From positions 1 through 45,459 of the forward strand of contig CALVEU010000005.1 of NCBI GenBank assembly GCA_944326635.1: 45,459 bases of DNA, read 5' to 3'. Position numbers and translations under genes: made by a program. Positions 33,501 through 42,398 of this stretch are shown piece by piece. Position 1 is the first letter of the stretch; the number at the start of each line of letters is the position of its first letter. The DNA comes from Candidatus Gastranaerophilales bacterium. Lineage in GTDB: Bacteria; Cyanobacteriota; Vampirovibrionia; Gastranaerophilales; Gastranaerophilaceae. The notes below the pieces were generated by a model that saw nothing but the letters and a program-made list of their open reading frames with translations, ran no database searches and was not told the origin of the DNA.

Positions 33501-36500
33501 TGAGTTTTCTGAATTATTAGTATCGGTAAAAGATATTATGAAAAATTCAGAAGATGTTAATTTAGCAGAATTTTCAAAACTTTGTGACAAATTTGATGTT
33601 TCTTTATCAGGTTTATTATCTGAAAATACTTTTGAAAAATATAAAACAGAATTATTAGAATTAATTCAAAAAATTATAGATAATTCTGAAATATTGAATA
33701 CAAATTCTCTTTCATCTCAATCAAAAATATCAGAGATAATAGAAAAAATTTCAAACTTTGAACCTGTTAATTATTCATATGATTTAGAACAAATTGCATT
33801 GAAAGTGGATAAGTTATGTGAAATTATTGAGAGCAATTCAGATGAAACATTTGGAAAATTAAATCAAAAATTTGATGAAATAAAAAATGAAATTTCTAAA
33901 AATAATATTTCAGAATTAGTTAATAATAAATTTGAAAATTTTGCTGAGATTTTAGATTCTTTAAAAGATTTAATTTCAAATTCTTCTGATGTAAATTCAA
34001 ATATTATTGATAGTAAATTAGAATTATTGCAAAATAATTTTTCAAATATTGTAACAGAAGAAGATTTTACAAATTTCAGATCAGATTTTACTGATTTTGT
34101 GCAGAAAATTTTAGATAATGTTACTGTTGCACATTTTAATTCTGATAACAATAAAGAAAAATTATTTGAAATTGCAGAACAAATAAAATTATTAGATTCC
34201 TCAAGTAATTTTGCAGATTTGTCAGCTCGATTAAATGATGTTAAAGAGCAATTGGTAAATAATGTTAAAACTAATTATGATAATATAATTACTTCAATTA
34301 ATTCATTAAAAGATGAATTTGATAAGAATATTACTGAATTAAGTGAAGACAGAAATGAAAAATATAGTAATATAAATAAAGAACTTTCTGATATTTTATT
34401 AAATGTACAATTATTAAAAGATTTTTCATCAGAAAAATCAACAGAAATTTTTGAAAATATTTCAACAGATTTACATTTATCTTTTAATGAATTAAAAGAT
34501 AATATTAATTCAGGGACTAGGGTTGATATTGAAAACTTAAAAAATCTGATTAATGATGTAAGTTTGAAACTAGAAGGTTTTTCAACAGATTTTATTCAAA
34601 AATATGATTCAAATTCATTTAGTATGTCATCTGGATTTGATAATGTAAAAATATCTCTTGAAAATTTAATTGATGCATTTACGAATTTTAGAGATTTGGT
34701 GAAAGATGATTTGTCTGCTAATGTCGATGCATTATTACCAAATCTGAATGACATTACTTTAAAAGTTGATAATTTGATTAATGAAATTAAAGTAATGTCA
34801 TCAGAATATTCCGTAAAAATATTAAATTCACTAAATGATATTTCAAGTAAATTTGATAATTTATCGGATGGTATAAGTAGTGAAATTAATGAAAATATGT
34901 CTGCATTTAAAGATATATTGACTTCATTATCTGATAATTTTGAATCTCTACATTCAGAAATTTCACAACAATTAAAAGATAATAATGATGTTCAGTTAGT
35001 AGAGTTGAAAAATATTTCGTTAACTATTACTGATTTTAAATCTCATATAAACGAAGTTACTGATAGTTTAAAAGATTATATTTCTGAATTAAATATAGCA
35101 GCAAAATCTTCTAAATCTTTAAGTGATGCAAAATTCTCAGAAAAATTGTTAGATTTGGAATCTGCAATGATTCATTCTTCAGAAGTGTATGAACAGAAAA
35201 TGGAATTATTGCAAGGTAAACTATCTGAATTCGCTCAAATTATTGAGGGTAGTGCATCAGACACTGAAGCTAAAATCGCATCTTCTGTAGAAGAAATTAC
35301 AGATGTAAAAACAGAATTATCAATATTAAATGATTCATTGAAATCTATAAAATTATCTTCTGATGAAAAGTTTACTGAAACTGTTGCTTCAATTGAAACA
35401 GGTATAAGTAGTATAATTAGTGATCTTGATTCTGTAAGCAATTCTTTATCAGAAGGAATTAATGAAAAATTAAATGAAAAAGTATTACATTTAGATGAAA
35501 AATTTGATGATTTATTAACATCAATAAATGATATTGCTTCTAATAATTTATCAAATGATTTAGAAGAAAAATTATCAGGATTAAAACAAGAAATTGGTTT
35601 AATAAATACAGATATTGCAAATGCATTACAAGAAAATGCTGATAATATTGAAAATTCTATAAATGATTTAAAATCTGATATTCAAGAATTTACAGCTTAT
35701 GATTTTGATAATATTGTTAATGAAATAAAAGCACAACTGGAATTATCTTTTATGAATTTCAGTGTGGATATTAATGGTGAACTTTCATCTACAGGTGAGG
35801 CTGTATCAAGATTAGAACAAGCTTATAAGGAAACATATAACAAAATTTCGTTAATTGAGGAATGTGTTTCTGAAAAAATTCAAAATGATATTGAATTATT
35901 AAATGTGACAATTGAACAGAATTCAAGAGATATTAAAAATACATTTGGAGATAAATTAGATAATTATATAGATGAATTGAAATCTCATCTAGATTTACTG
36001 TTAAACAATACTAAAACATATGAAAAAATTGATAATTTGAAAGATGAATTGTCAATAAAATTAGACGCGGTAATAGGTGAGCAAAATAATTTATCAGAAT
36101 CTGCAAAAACTCTTATTGATAATAATGCTGAATTAAATCAAAAATTAGATGCATTAGTTGAAAGTTCAGATACTGAAGAAATTTTAGATTCTTTAACTGA
36201 AATTGAATTGAAGGCGCAAGAAAGAGGAGCTGATTTAAAAGATATTATAAATTCATTAACTTCAAAAGTTGATGTAATAGCAAATGACTCATCATTAAAA
36301 CTTGCATTATCAACCATTAGTGAAAAAATAGATTCAATTGCGGATAACAATACTATTGAAATAGCTCTTAAAATGTTATCTGAAAAAATTGATATATTAA
36401 TTGCTGATAATTCTGTAAGTTCATTAGGTGATAAGGTAAAAGAAAACTTTGAATTAATTAATAGTAAAATAGATGTAATAGCAACTGATTCATCTATAAA

Positions 36501-37866
36501 TGATTTACAAAATAGTTTAGCAGATGCATTTAATGAGATTAATACAAAGATAGATGTAATAGCAGCTGATTCATCTGTAAATGATTTACAAGATAATTTA
36601 GCAGATGCATTTAATGAAATTAATACTAAAATAGATATTATAGCATCTGATAGTTCAATAGAAGAATTGCAAGAAAAATTTGATGAAATCTCTGAAACAG
36701 AAGAAAAAGTTGCAGAAATGCTATCAGCTTTGCATGAAAAAGTTGATGTTCTAGCAATGGATGGAAGTGATTTTGATTTAGAGGAAGAAATTGATGATAT
36801 TAAAGATTTAATATTTGAACAAAGAAAATATTTTGAAGCAACTTCCGATGAAAAAGCAGCTGCTATTGATAAATATTTAAGAGATGTATTATTAAAATTA
36901 GATAATGTAGATTTAGAAAAAAATTCAGAAGACATAAAAGATTCAATAATGAATGCTTTGGTATCATTATTTGATCAAATTTCATTTGTAGAAGAAACGG
37001 AAGATATAAAAGATTTTGTCGAAGAAAAAACAGATGAAATTAATCAGAATTTAATAGAGGTTCAAAATCAATTAAAGCAAATTGCAAGTTCTAATGATGA
37101 TTTTGATTATTCATATACATTGCAGGATGTAGAAACTGATATAGCTAAATTAAGATTGGCAATTAGCAATATGTCAGGTAATGATTTTGAAAGTTTATCA
37201 GATGATATTAAAAAGATTGTAAATTCAGTGGAAGGACTAGAATCCACTTTAACCCAAGATCAAGTTGTTGACTTAAAGGGTGATATTGAAAAATTAAATG
37301 AAGATATTTTGAGTATTAGTTCTAGAACTAATAAAATACTTCTATCATCAGATGAATCATACAAAGCATTGAATGAAGGATTAAATAATTTTAGTAGTCT
37401 TGTATATAAGTTAGAAGATAGGCTAAATTATCTAGATAATAATGCAATAAGTGAAAGATTAGAAAAGAAAATTGACAATATTCAATCAATGTCTATAGCT
37501 TCAGCTAATGCTGATAAAGTATTCCATCAAGTAATGATGTATTTAGGAGAATGGATAGATTCTACTACAGAAAATATTTCAAGTATTACTGAAAAAACAT
37601 CTGAAATTGCAGATATAAAAGAAAGTATAAATGAGTTAAAAGAGGCTATACCTGAAAAAACTTCAATTTTAGATGAGCTTGAAGAGAAGTTTGAACAGCA
37701 AGAATTACGAATTGATAGATTAGAGATGAAAATAGAGAAAATTTTATCGGCACTTGAACAAAAAGATGATATGATGTTAAATAGAAAAGTGGATAAAATT
37801 GAAAAATTAATATCCAGACTTGGTACAAATATAGAAAAGTTGGCATCATATGTTGATGAAGAATAA
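30559..37866 (+). CDS. giant coiled-coil repeat protein, unknown function (2435 aa)
   Basis: Not assignable. The 2435 residues are almost wholly alpha-helical, acidic, and rich in Asn, Ser, Asp, Lys, Leu and Ile, with no signal peptide, membrane segment or nucleotide-binding motif. A module of about 70 residues, with a core like SDFSGFKSDLADFVQKIIDN, recurs. The clearest copies start near residues 256 and 448 (192 apart), with diverged ones near 1019 and 1165. A 27-residue unit (KIDVIAADSSVNDLQDNLAD type) is repeated in tandem near residues 1970-2035. The C-terminal 60 residues are a classic Glu/Lys coiled coil. A GGAAAGAG ribosome-binding region precedes the ATG. The layout suits a cytoplasmic or polar scaffold or filament. 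Its end overlaps the FAD oxidase gene. Confidence 0.85.
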   Translation: MALNVDEIAEILNTMRVENERNVENFEKFLTGINAKLEIMSDDNEATDLLKLYISELKKSVEDRHNITIQRFGAIDQSIQNILSSQNSFAKTEELKDLFHVLSLNFDNFSGEVADQKNVLKSLDEKISKVNENAFNKDELSGIINDVSANISDINTQIDKAFKTFQNSLADVISNINNLSSIKQVDEIKNKIDSLSLDVNNIPSKISFSNLEDKILYFQNLIDSTKEVVLNAFSDNSDNINKKFQVFENSLENIVTDSDFSGFKSDLADFVQKIIDNSTALNNSLSYSTERIESILSTINSLDYKKDFEFISEQFAELKNEISDGNDRNNSLKNDISLNSIKILDKISELEQVLSEVKTDEALENFRGSLTELVIQVQSNTKSLNSDLSYGIQKLESINDVVSSLSFKDDLSYVEEKIDELKDLVNLVSSDNSSEFENLQKSLSTIVTDSDFSGFKSDLAEFVQKIIDNSSALNNELEYTSERIENILTSIKSIDFREDFENIVLKINDLKDVFEDGAKVNYTNLSVELANLSEKFDASFSNLDEKRQDIYSDLKSELANILLNIHSLMEASPQKSIEDLSVLLTQISENISLIRNGISSDLQEDYGDVKSSINSIILSLQSTKEEILSNSIANANNYGENFDRVISKIETQIRNLSELKDVLVENNKLESSNLLSAIDKLNIDITDAVSGISENENSNYEAIKEYIEELSSNLNNLYSQFENITKQNSTDIISEISTVSDNVNSLKDEFRQAVETNLNNSSKIVDGMSVISERIDSVQDVLSINSANNFEAIQLSFEDLGKKFVDIINQHKDSIVQLTEQSEQKKLEVLNNLSTDVKNVQDWLTSNNEIFKSVVKNNILEIKDFIGEANNSIYESQVVSENKLTSKLETLEVLYQTFESNVSDVNSGIKNILENINHLDTTEQNKIVKQKLEDVKNSVEFLSEKLNNIEDKNNEFSSILLSLSEIVLKKDDINNLENKFNEFSELLVSVKDIMKNSEDVNLAEFSKLCDKFDVSLSGLLSENTFEKYKTELLELIQKIIDNSEILNTNSLSSQSKISEIIEKISNFEPVNYSYDLEQIALKVDKLCEIIESNSDETFGKLNQKFDEIKNEISKNNISELVNNKFENFAEILDSLKDLISNSSDVNSNIIDSKLELLQNNFSNIVTEEDFTNFRSDFTDFVQKILDNVTVAHFNSDNNKEKLFEIAEQIKLLDSSSNFADLSARLNDVKEQLVNNVKTNYDNIITSINSLKDEFDKNITELSEDRNEKYSNINKELSDILLNVQLLKDFSSEKSTEIFENISTDLHLSFNELKDNINSGTRVDIENLKNLINDVSLKLEGFSTDFIQKYDSNSFSMSSGFDNVKISLENLIDAFTNFRDLVKDDLSANVDALLPNLNDITLKVDNLINEIKVMSSEYSVKILNSLNDISSKFDNLSDGISSEINENMSAFKDILTSLSDNFESLHSEISQQLKDNNDVQLVELKNISLTITDFKSHINEVTDSLKDYISELNIAAKSSKSLSDAKFSEKLLDLESAMIHSSEVYEQKMELLQGKLSEFAQIIEGSASDTEAKIASSVEEITDVKTELSILNDSLKSIKLSSDEKFTETVASIETGISSIISDLDSVSNSLSEGINEKLNEKVLHLDEKFDDLLTSINDIASNNLSNDLEEKLSGLKQEIGLINTDIANALQENADNIENSINDLKSDIQEFTAYDFDNIVNEIKAQLELSFMNFSVDINGELSSTGEAVSRLEQAYKETYNKISLIEECVSEKIQNDIELLNVTIEQNSRDIKNTFGDKLDNYIDELKSHLDLLLNNTKTYEKIDNLKDELSIKLDAVIGEQNNLSESAKTLIDNNAELNQKLDALVESSDTEEILDSLTEIELKAQERGADLKDIINSLTSKVDVIANDSSLKLALSTISEKIDSIADNNTIEIALKMLSEKIDILIADNSVSSLGDKVKENFELINSKIDVIATDSSINDLQNSLADAFNEINTKIDVIAADSSVNDLQDNLADAFNEINTKIDIIASDSSIEELQEKFDEISETEEKVAEMLSALHEKVDVLAMDGSDFDLEEEIDDIKDLIFEQRKYFEATSDEKAAAIDKYLRDVLLKLDNVDLEKNSEDIKDSIMNALVSLFDQISFVEETEDIKDFVEEKTDEINQNLIEVQNQLKQIASSNDDFDYSYTLQDVETDIAKLRLAISNMSGNDFESLSDDIKKIVNSVEGLESTLTQDQVVDLKGDIEKLNEDILSISSRTNKILLSSDESYKALNEGLNNFSSLVYKLEDRLNYLDNNAISERLEKKIDNIQSMSIASANADKVFHQVMMYLGEWIDSTTENISSITEKTSEIADIKESINELKEAIPEKTSILDELEEKFEQQELRIDRLEMKIEKILSALEQKDDMMLNRKVDKIEKLISRLGTNIEKLASYVDEE
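36469..36660 (+). repeat. tandem 81-bp repeat inside the giant coiled-coil gene
   Basis: Units beginning ATAGATGTAATAGCA at 36469 and 36550, with a third, diverged copy at 36631, give an 81-bp period (27 codons). The first two units are nearly identical at DNA level, so the expansion is recent or being homogenised. Confidence 0.85.
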
Positions 37867-39235
37867 GTTAATCTCTGATTTAAAAAAGAATATCCCCGCT
37901 TCAAATGTATTAAATACATTAGAAGAATGTTATGCCTATGCTCAAGATGCGACAAATATTAAGACAATAAAAAGTTTGCCTGATGTTGTTGTATTTGTCG
38001 AGAATGTAGAGCAGGTTCAAACTGTTGTTAGACTCGCAAATAAGTATCATATTCCTATCATTTGTAGAGGCGCAGGTACAAATGTTGTAGGGGCATGCAC
38101 AGTAGAGCATGGCGGGATAATTTTGAATTTTTCTAAGATGAATAAAATTATCAATATAAGCCCTGAAAATATGACTGCAACTGTAGAACCAGGTGTTGTG
38201 TTAGGTCATTTTCAAAGAGAAGTTGAAAAGTTTGGACTTTTTTATCCTCCTGATCCTTCAAATTTGGCAGTATCCACAATAGGTGGGAGTATTGCCCAGT
38301 CTTCAGGTGGTGCAAAGTCATTTAAATATGGTACGACAAAAGATTATGTAATAGATTTAAAAGTTGTCATGGCTAATGGCGAAATTTTAAGAACCGGTGC
38401 AAATACGATTAAAAATGCTACAGGTTATAATTTAAATACTCTTTTTGTAGGTTCAGAAGGGACGTTAGGAATTGTAGTTGAGGCAACTTTAAAATTAATC
38501 CCAAAACCAGAGAGTAAAAAGGTTTTGATGGCCTATTTTGATTCTGTAAAAGAAGCAGTATTAGCAGTAAATTCAATCATTGAACAAAGAATTTTTCCTG
38601 CAACTATTGATTTTATGGATAAAAATGCGATTCAAACTGTTGAAAAGTTTTATCCCGCAAATCTTTTGACGGATAAAGAAGCTGCATTAATTATAGAGAT
38701 TGATGGTTTTGAATGTTCAATGAAATATCAGGAAGATATAATAGTTAATATATTAAATTCCTCAAATGCTTCTGAAATTCAAGTTTCACACAATGAAGAT
38801 GAGTATAACAAAATTTGGACTGCTCGCAGATCATCTATGGGAGCATGTGCAAAATTAAAACCAAATGTAACAACAGATGATGTAATAGTTCCAAGAGAAA
38901 ATTTAGAAGTTTTAGTCCTTGGTATTAGAGCGATTTGTGAAAAATATAATCTTGATGTATGCATGGTTGGTCATGTCGGCGATGGTAGTGTTCATCCTCA
39001 AATTCCTATAGATTATAATGATGAAGAAGAATACAGACGTTATAAATTAGCTAAAAGTGAAATTTATGATTTGACTGCAAAGTTAGGAGGGATCCTTTCT
39101 GGAGAGCATGGCATTGGACGGGAAAAACGTGGTCATATTCACAAAGTAATAAATTCTGTAGCTTTGGATTACATGCGTCAAATTAAAAAAACTTTAGACC
39201 CTAAAAATATTTTAAATCCGTATAAAATATTTTAG
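37850..39235 (+). CDS. GlcD-type FAD-linked oxidase (glycolate/D-lactate dehydrogenase family)
   Basis: FAD-dependent 2-hydroxyacid dehydrogenase, 461 aa. The N-terminal PCMH FAD-binding domain has IPIICRGAGTNVVGACTVEH and DPSNLAVSTIGGSIAQSSGG. The C-terminal FAD-oxidase domain has VGHVGDGSVHPQIPID and GGILSGEHGIGREKRGHI, ending DPKNILNPYKIF. Substrate (glycolate or D-lactate) is uncertain. The frame opens 17 nt inside the giant coiled-coil gene; the ATG at 37856 is an alternative. No strong ribosome-binding site is seen, so translation may depend on coupling. The metallopeptidase gene follows 16 nt downstream. Confidence 0.92.
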   Translation: MLMKNKLISDLKKNIPASNVLNTLEECYAYAQDATNIKTIKSLPDVVVFVENVEQVQTVVRLANKYHIPIICRGAGTNVVGACTVEHGGIILNFSKMNKIINISPENMTATVEPGVVLGHFQREVEKFGLFYPPDPSNLAVSTIGGSIAQSSGGAKSFKYGTTKDYVIDLKVVMANGEILRTGANTIKNATGYNLNTLFVGSEGTLGIVVEATLKLIPKPESKKVLMAYFDSVKEAVLAVNSIIEQRIFPATIDFMDKNAIQTVEKFYPANLLTDKEAALIIEIDGFECSMKYQEDIIVNILNSSNASEIQVSHNEDEYNKIWTARRSSMGACAKLKPNVTTDDVIVPRENLEVLVLGIRAICEKYNLDVCMVGHVGDGSVHPQIPIDYNDEEEYRRYKLAKSEIYDLTAKLGGILSGEHGIGREKRGHIHKVINSVALDYMRQIKKTLDPKNILNPYKIF

Positions 39236-39251
39236 GTTTAGGATATAAGTT

Positions 39252-40040
39252 ATGGATAAAAAAGAACTTATTAATTATTTTAAATCTTTAGGGCTTACAG
39301 TGCATACCTGTACGAAAGCTCGTGGGCATCAGGGATTTTTCTTAAAAAACAGGATTGATATATCAAAGAATATTCCTGAAAATAGAATTATTCCAACTCT
39401 TTTGCATGAATTCGCTCATTATATCCATTCAAAAATAGAGCCAGATATGAATAGAACAGGTGGAACTTTGGTTATGCTTTTTAAAGACGATGATCCTATT
39501 TTTATGGAAGAATTAATAAAGGTGACAAATTTTGTAGATCAAAATTCCCTTTGTGTAAGGTTATATGAGCATAAGGACAGGGTTAAATCAAAAATTAAAG
39601 AATACGAAAATATTATAAAATTGTATTATCCAAAATTCATGCGATCAAAAAAGTTTAAAGAATTTGATAAATACATAAAAAAATCAAATGCTCGTTACCT
39701 TTTAAAATATGATAGAGTAAAATTAATCCAAGGCGGATTTTTTAGAAAGACAACAAAATTATATACAATTGATAATATAGAAAAAGATTTTACAGACATG
39801 CCAAAAGCATTTGCAGCTTACATAAGGCTAAAATCTTTTCAGAAAAAACAATCGCGAATATCTGCAAGAATAAATAAATATAAAAAATATTATGAACGTC
39901 CGACAGAACTTTTTGCAAGATTAATAGAGGGGCTATATCTTGATAAAGAATGGACTCAAGCAATAGCCCCAAATGTAACTAAAAAGTTTTATGAATTACT
40001 TAAATGCGGTTATTATCAAGAATTATCAAATTTATTGTGA
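39252..40040 (+). CDS. predicted zincin-like metallopeptidase (HExxH)
   Basis: 262 aa. LLHEFAHYIHSK supplies the HExxH zinc motif (His52, Glu53, His56). The likely third ligand is the Glu in YYERPTELFARLIEG near residue 220, as in other gluzincin-like proteins. There is no signal peptide, so it is probably cytoplasmic. It is basic (many Lys/Tyr) and has no further recognisable domain. Co-oriented with the GlcD-like gene (16-nt gap), it is likely in the same operon. The last 9 bases overlap the convergent prepilin gene. The substrate is unknown. Confidence 0.75.
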   Translation: MDKKELINYFKSLGLTVHTCTKARGHQGFFLKNRIDISKNIPENRIIPTLLHEFAHYIHSKIEPDMNRTGGTLVMLFKDDDPIFMEELIKVTNFVDQNSLCVRLYEHKDRVKSKIKEYENIIKLYYPKFMRSKKFKEFDKYIKKSNARYLLKYDRVKLIQGGFFRKTTKLYTIDNIEKDFTDMPKAFAAYIRLKSFQKKQSRISARINKYKKYYERPTELFARLIEGLYLDKEWTQAIAPNVTKKFYELLKCGYYQELSNLL

Positions 40041-40783
40041 ACATTTAATTTTTTTACCCCATTCAAGATCATCACAATGTAAATAATCCATGTTTTCAAA
40101 TGTAAGTACCCAGCCTGCAAAGAAATATCCATTCGGGCTTTTGTTCAGTAATTTTCCTGTTTTTATATAATCTAAACCGTATGGAATTAATTTTGAATTA
40201 GTGATAGAGAATAAAAAAGTATCTTCTCCTATTCTATTAGGTCTTTTTTTTCCATTTATATCAATCCAAACTTCTCCATTTCCATTGTTTTCATAACCTT
40301 GTAAGGCAATTATAGTGCCATCAGCTAGAATGAATTTATTATAGTAAGATAAATTTTCAAAATCGCGTTCTTTTGAGTTATCGAATTTTATATATTTTTC
40401 ATTGAAGCAACCTTTTGAAGCATGACCACAATATTGTATAATATTTAAATATTTGGTTAATATATCAATGTTATAGCCTGTATGACTTTGATTTTCTCCA
40501 TTGCCATCAACGTAATCATAAGATGTTTTGTCCCAGTATTCCATTTCTCCATAATCATTAATAGCTCTCATTATGGCATTATTTATAATGCTATAATTTT
40601 TTTTAAGTGCAGTTATGATTTGTTTTTCTTTATATTTAGAGATTAATGATGGTAAAGTTAGAGCTGCAACAACTCCAATAATTCCTAATGTAATTAAAAC
40701 TTCTGCAAGTGTAAACCCATTTAACCCTTTGAAATAAGCAACCTTCGCGGGGGGGGGGCAACCCTTAATGCTTTAAAATTCAT
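40032..40783 (-). CDS. type IV prepilin-like protein, frameshifted at a C10 tract (candidate phase-variable gene, OFF as read)
   Basis: The start ATG (40783) has an excellent AGGAGG 8 nt upstream, but the frame MNFKALRVAPPPRRLLISKG ends in a stop just after the C tract at 40749-40758. With one more C the frame continues as AKVAYFKGLNG|FTLAEVLITLGIIGVVAALT, a textbook prepilin signal. It then runs uninterrupted to 40032 (250 residues). The globular part has DINGKKRPNRIGEDTF and FENMDYLHCDDLEWGKKIKC, shared with the prepilin-like gene at 26742-27449. The break is only the tract length; the rest is intact, which argues for a reversible switch rather than decay. A homopolymer assembly error is the main alternative. 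Confidence 0.85.
40749..40758 (-). repeat. poly-C tract on the coding strand (C10), candidate slipped-strand switch
   Basis: Ten consecutive C (G on the plus strand) at codons 9-12 of the prepilin-like gene. C10 gives a frameshift and early stop; C11 or C8 would give the full prepilin. Confidence 0.87.
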
Positions 40784-40852
40784 AGTTTTAGCCTCCTTTA
40801 TTTTTCCATTTTTATTATTGATTATATTTGTCTTTTTGTCAACTATTAAACT

Positions 40853-42241
40853 TTAAACTCGACCGTACATGTCTTCATATCTGATAATATCTTCTTCAAT
40901 TAAAGGGTCACCTTTTTGAACTTCTATAATTTCTAAACCATCTTCATAAGGATTTTGAAGAGAATGTATTGCTTTTACAGGAATATCTACACTATGTCCT
41001 GGTGATAAAATTAATTCTTTCCCTTCTAATACAACTTTTGCAGTTCCTGATAATACAACCCAATGCTCACTTCTATAGTTATGAGATTGGACAGATAATT
41101 TTTGTCCAGAGTTTACATGAATAATTTTGGTTAAAAATCCTTCTCCTTGAGCTATTACTGTGTAAAATCCCCAAGGACGGTATACAGTTTTGTGAACAAG
41201 ATGAGTATTATCATTTTGTTTTTTTAGGGTTTCATAAATTTGTTTAACGTTTTGAGTTTGGTCTTTTTTACATGCTAATATTGCATCTTCTGTTTCAACA
41301 ATTACTGTATCTTCAAGTCCGATTGTTGTAACAAGTTTTGATGATGCATAGACAAAAGAATTTTTAGAGCCTTTATCTATTACATGTCCTACAAAAACAT
41401 TGCCATCTTTGTCTTTTTTACTAACATCATATATAGATTGCCATGATCCTAAATCATTCCAATCACTTTCAAGTTTTACAAGGGCAATTTTATCTGATTT
41501 TTCCATTATTGCATAATCAATTGAAATGCTAGGCATTTTATCAAAATTTACGAAAGGAATTTGATTATTTTCAGAAAAATCAAATTCTTCAGAAATTTTT
41601 GCAATATCCGGAGCATGTTTAATTGTCTCATTTATCAGTGTAGAAGCCTTAAACATGAAAATACCGCTATTCCAGAAGTATGTCCCTTCTTTTAAATATT
41701 TTTGGGCTGTTTCAAAATTTGGTTTTTCTACAAATTCTTTAACTTTATATCCATCATTAATTTCTTTTGATGTATTTATATATCCGTATCCTGTTTCTGG
41801 GTAGTTTGGTTTAATTCCGAAAGTTACTATATAACCTTCTTGAGCAAGTTTTTTACCTTTTTGGACGGTAGATAAAAATTTCTCATTATCTTTAATTAAA
41901 TGATCAGAGGGTACAACAATAATAATAGGATCTGATTCGGATTTTTGCATAATATATTTTGTTGCAACTACAATTGCTGGAGCTGTATTTTTAGCAACAG
42001 GTTCAGATAATACTACAGGGTTTTCAGTAAGATCATTTAATTGCATTTTTACACTTGTAGAATGTTTAGTGTTAGTGATACTGATAATATCTTTTTCAGG
42101 TATACAAACTTTTAATCTCTCAAAAGTTGCTTGTAAAAGGCTTTTATCTGAAATCAAATTTAATAGTTGTTTAGGATATAGTTCCCTTGATAGAGGCCAT
42201 AATCTGCTTCCTGATCCACCTGCTAGTATTATTCCGTACAT
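40853..42241 (-). CDS. manC: mannose-1-phosphate guanylyltransferase / mannose-6-phosphate isomerase (bifunctional type)
   Basis: Makes GDP-mannose for surface polysaccharide or glycosylation. It is 462 aa. The N-terminal nucleotidyltransferase domain has IILAGGSGSRLWPLSRELYP with the following KQ, and FVEKPNFETAQKYL. The C-terminal cupin (type II phosphomannose isomerase) domain has YRPWGFYTVIAQGEGFLTKI, SHNYRSEHWVVLSGTAKV and PVKAIHSLQNP. Length and domain order match ManC/CpsB/AlgA proteins. AGGAGG lies 5 nt before the ATG. It is monocistronic here; no glycosyltransferase cluster is adjacent. Confidence 0.95.
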   Translation of the reverse strand: MYGIILAGGSGSRLWPLSRELYPKQLLNLISDKSLLQATFERLKVCIPEKDIISITNTKHSTSVKMQLNDLTENPVVLSEPVAKNTAPAIVVATKYIMQKSESDPIIIVVPSDHLIKDNEKFLSTVQKGKKLAQEGYIVTFGIKPNYPETGYGYINTSKEINDGYKVKEFVEKPNFETAQKYLKEGTYFWNSGIFMFKASTLINETIKHAPDIAKISEEFDFSENNQIPFVNFDKMPSISIDYAIMEKSDKIALVKLESDWNDLGSWQSIYDVSKKDKDGNVFVGHVIDKGSKNSFVYASSKLVTTIGLEDTVIVETEDAILACKKDQTQNVKQIYETLKKQNDNTHLVHKTVYRPWGFYTVIAQGEGFLTKIIHVNSGQKLSVQSHNYRSEHWVVLSGTAKVVLEGKELILSPGHSVDIPVKAIHSLQNPYEDGLEIIEVQKGDPLIEEDIIRYEDMYGRV

Positions 42242-42360
42242 TTTTCCTCCTATATAATTATATAATTATACAATAAAATAAAAATAATTTAATATAGTAA
42301 ATTTAAATGTAACTTTTCTTTATAAAAGCTCTCTTTAAAACTAGATAAATATAATTTCCC

Positions 42361-42389
42361 TTGAATAAAATAGATTTTTCTGATAATAT
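42361..42389 (+). promoter_or_regulatory. promoter of the lytic transglycosylase gene, apparently leaderless
   Basis: TTGAAT (42361-42366), a 17-nt spacer and TAATAT (42384-42389). The ATG lies at 42399, so the 5' leader would be only a few bases, and no ribosome-binding site is visible. Confidence 0.6.
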
Positions 42390-42398
42390 GTTGTTGTA

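Noticed and set aside
36138-36935. A 265-codon open frame on the minus strand inside the giant coiled-coil gene
   Set aside because: It is a Ser/Ile/Phe-rich mirror of the repetitive plus-strand codons, with no ribosome-binding site. The plus frame is far longer and has clear coiled-coil structure. Several shorter antisense frames in the same gene are rejected for the same reason.
40032-40571. Reading the 179-codon frame starting at 40571 as a complete gene
   Set aside because: It has no ribosome-binding site and lacks the prepilin helix, which lies in the same frame immediately upstream and is cut off only by the C10 tract.
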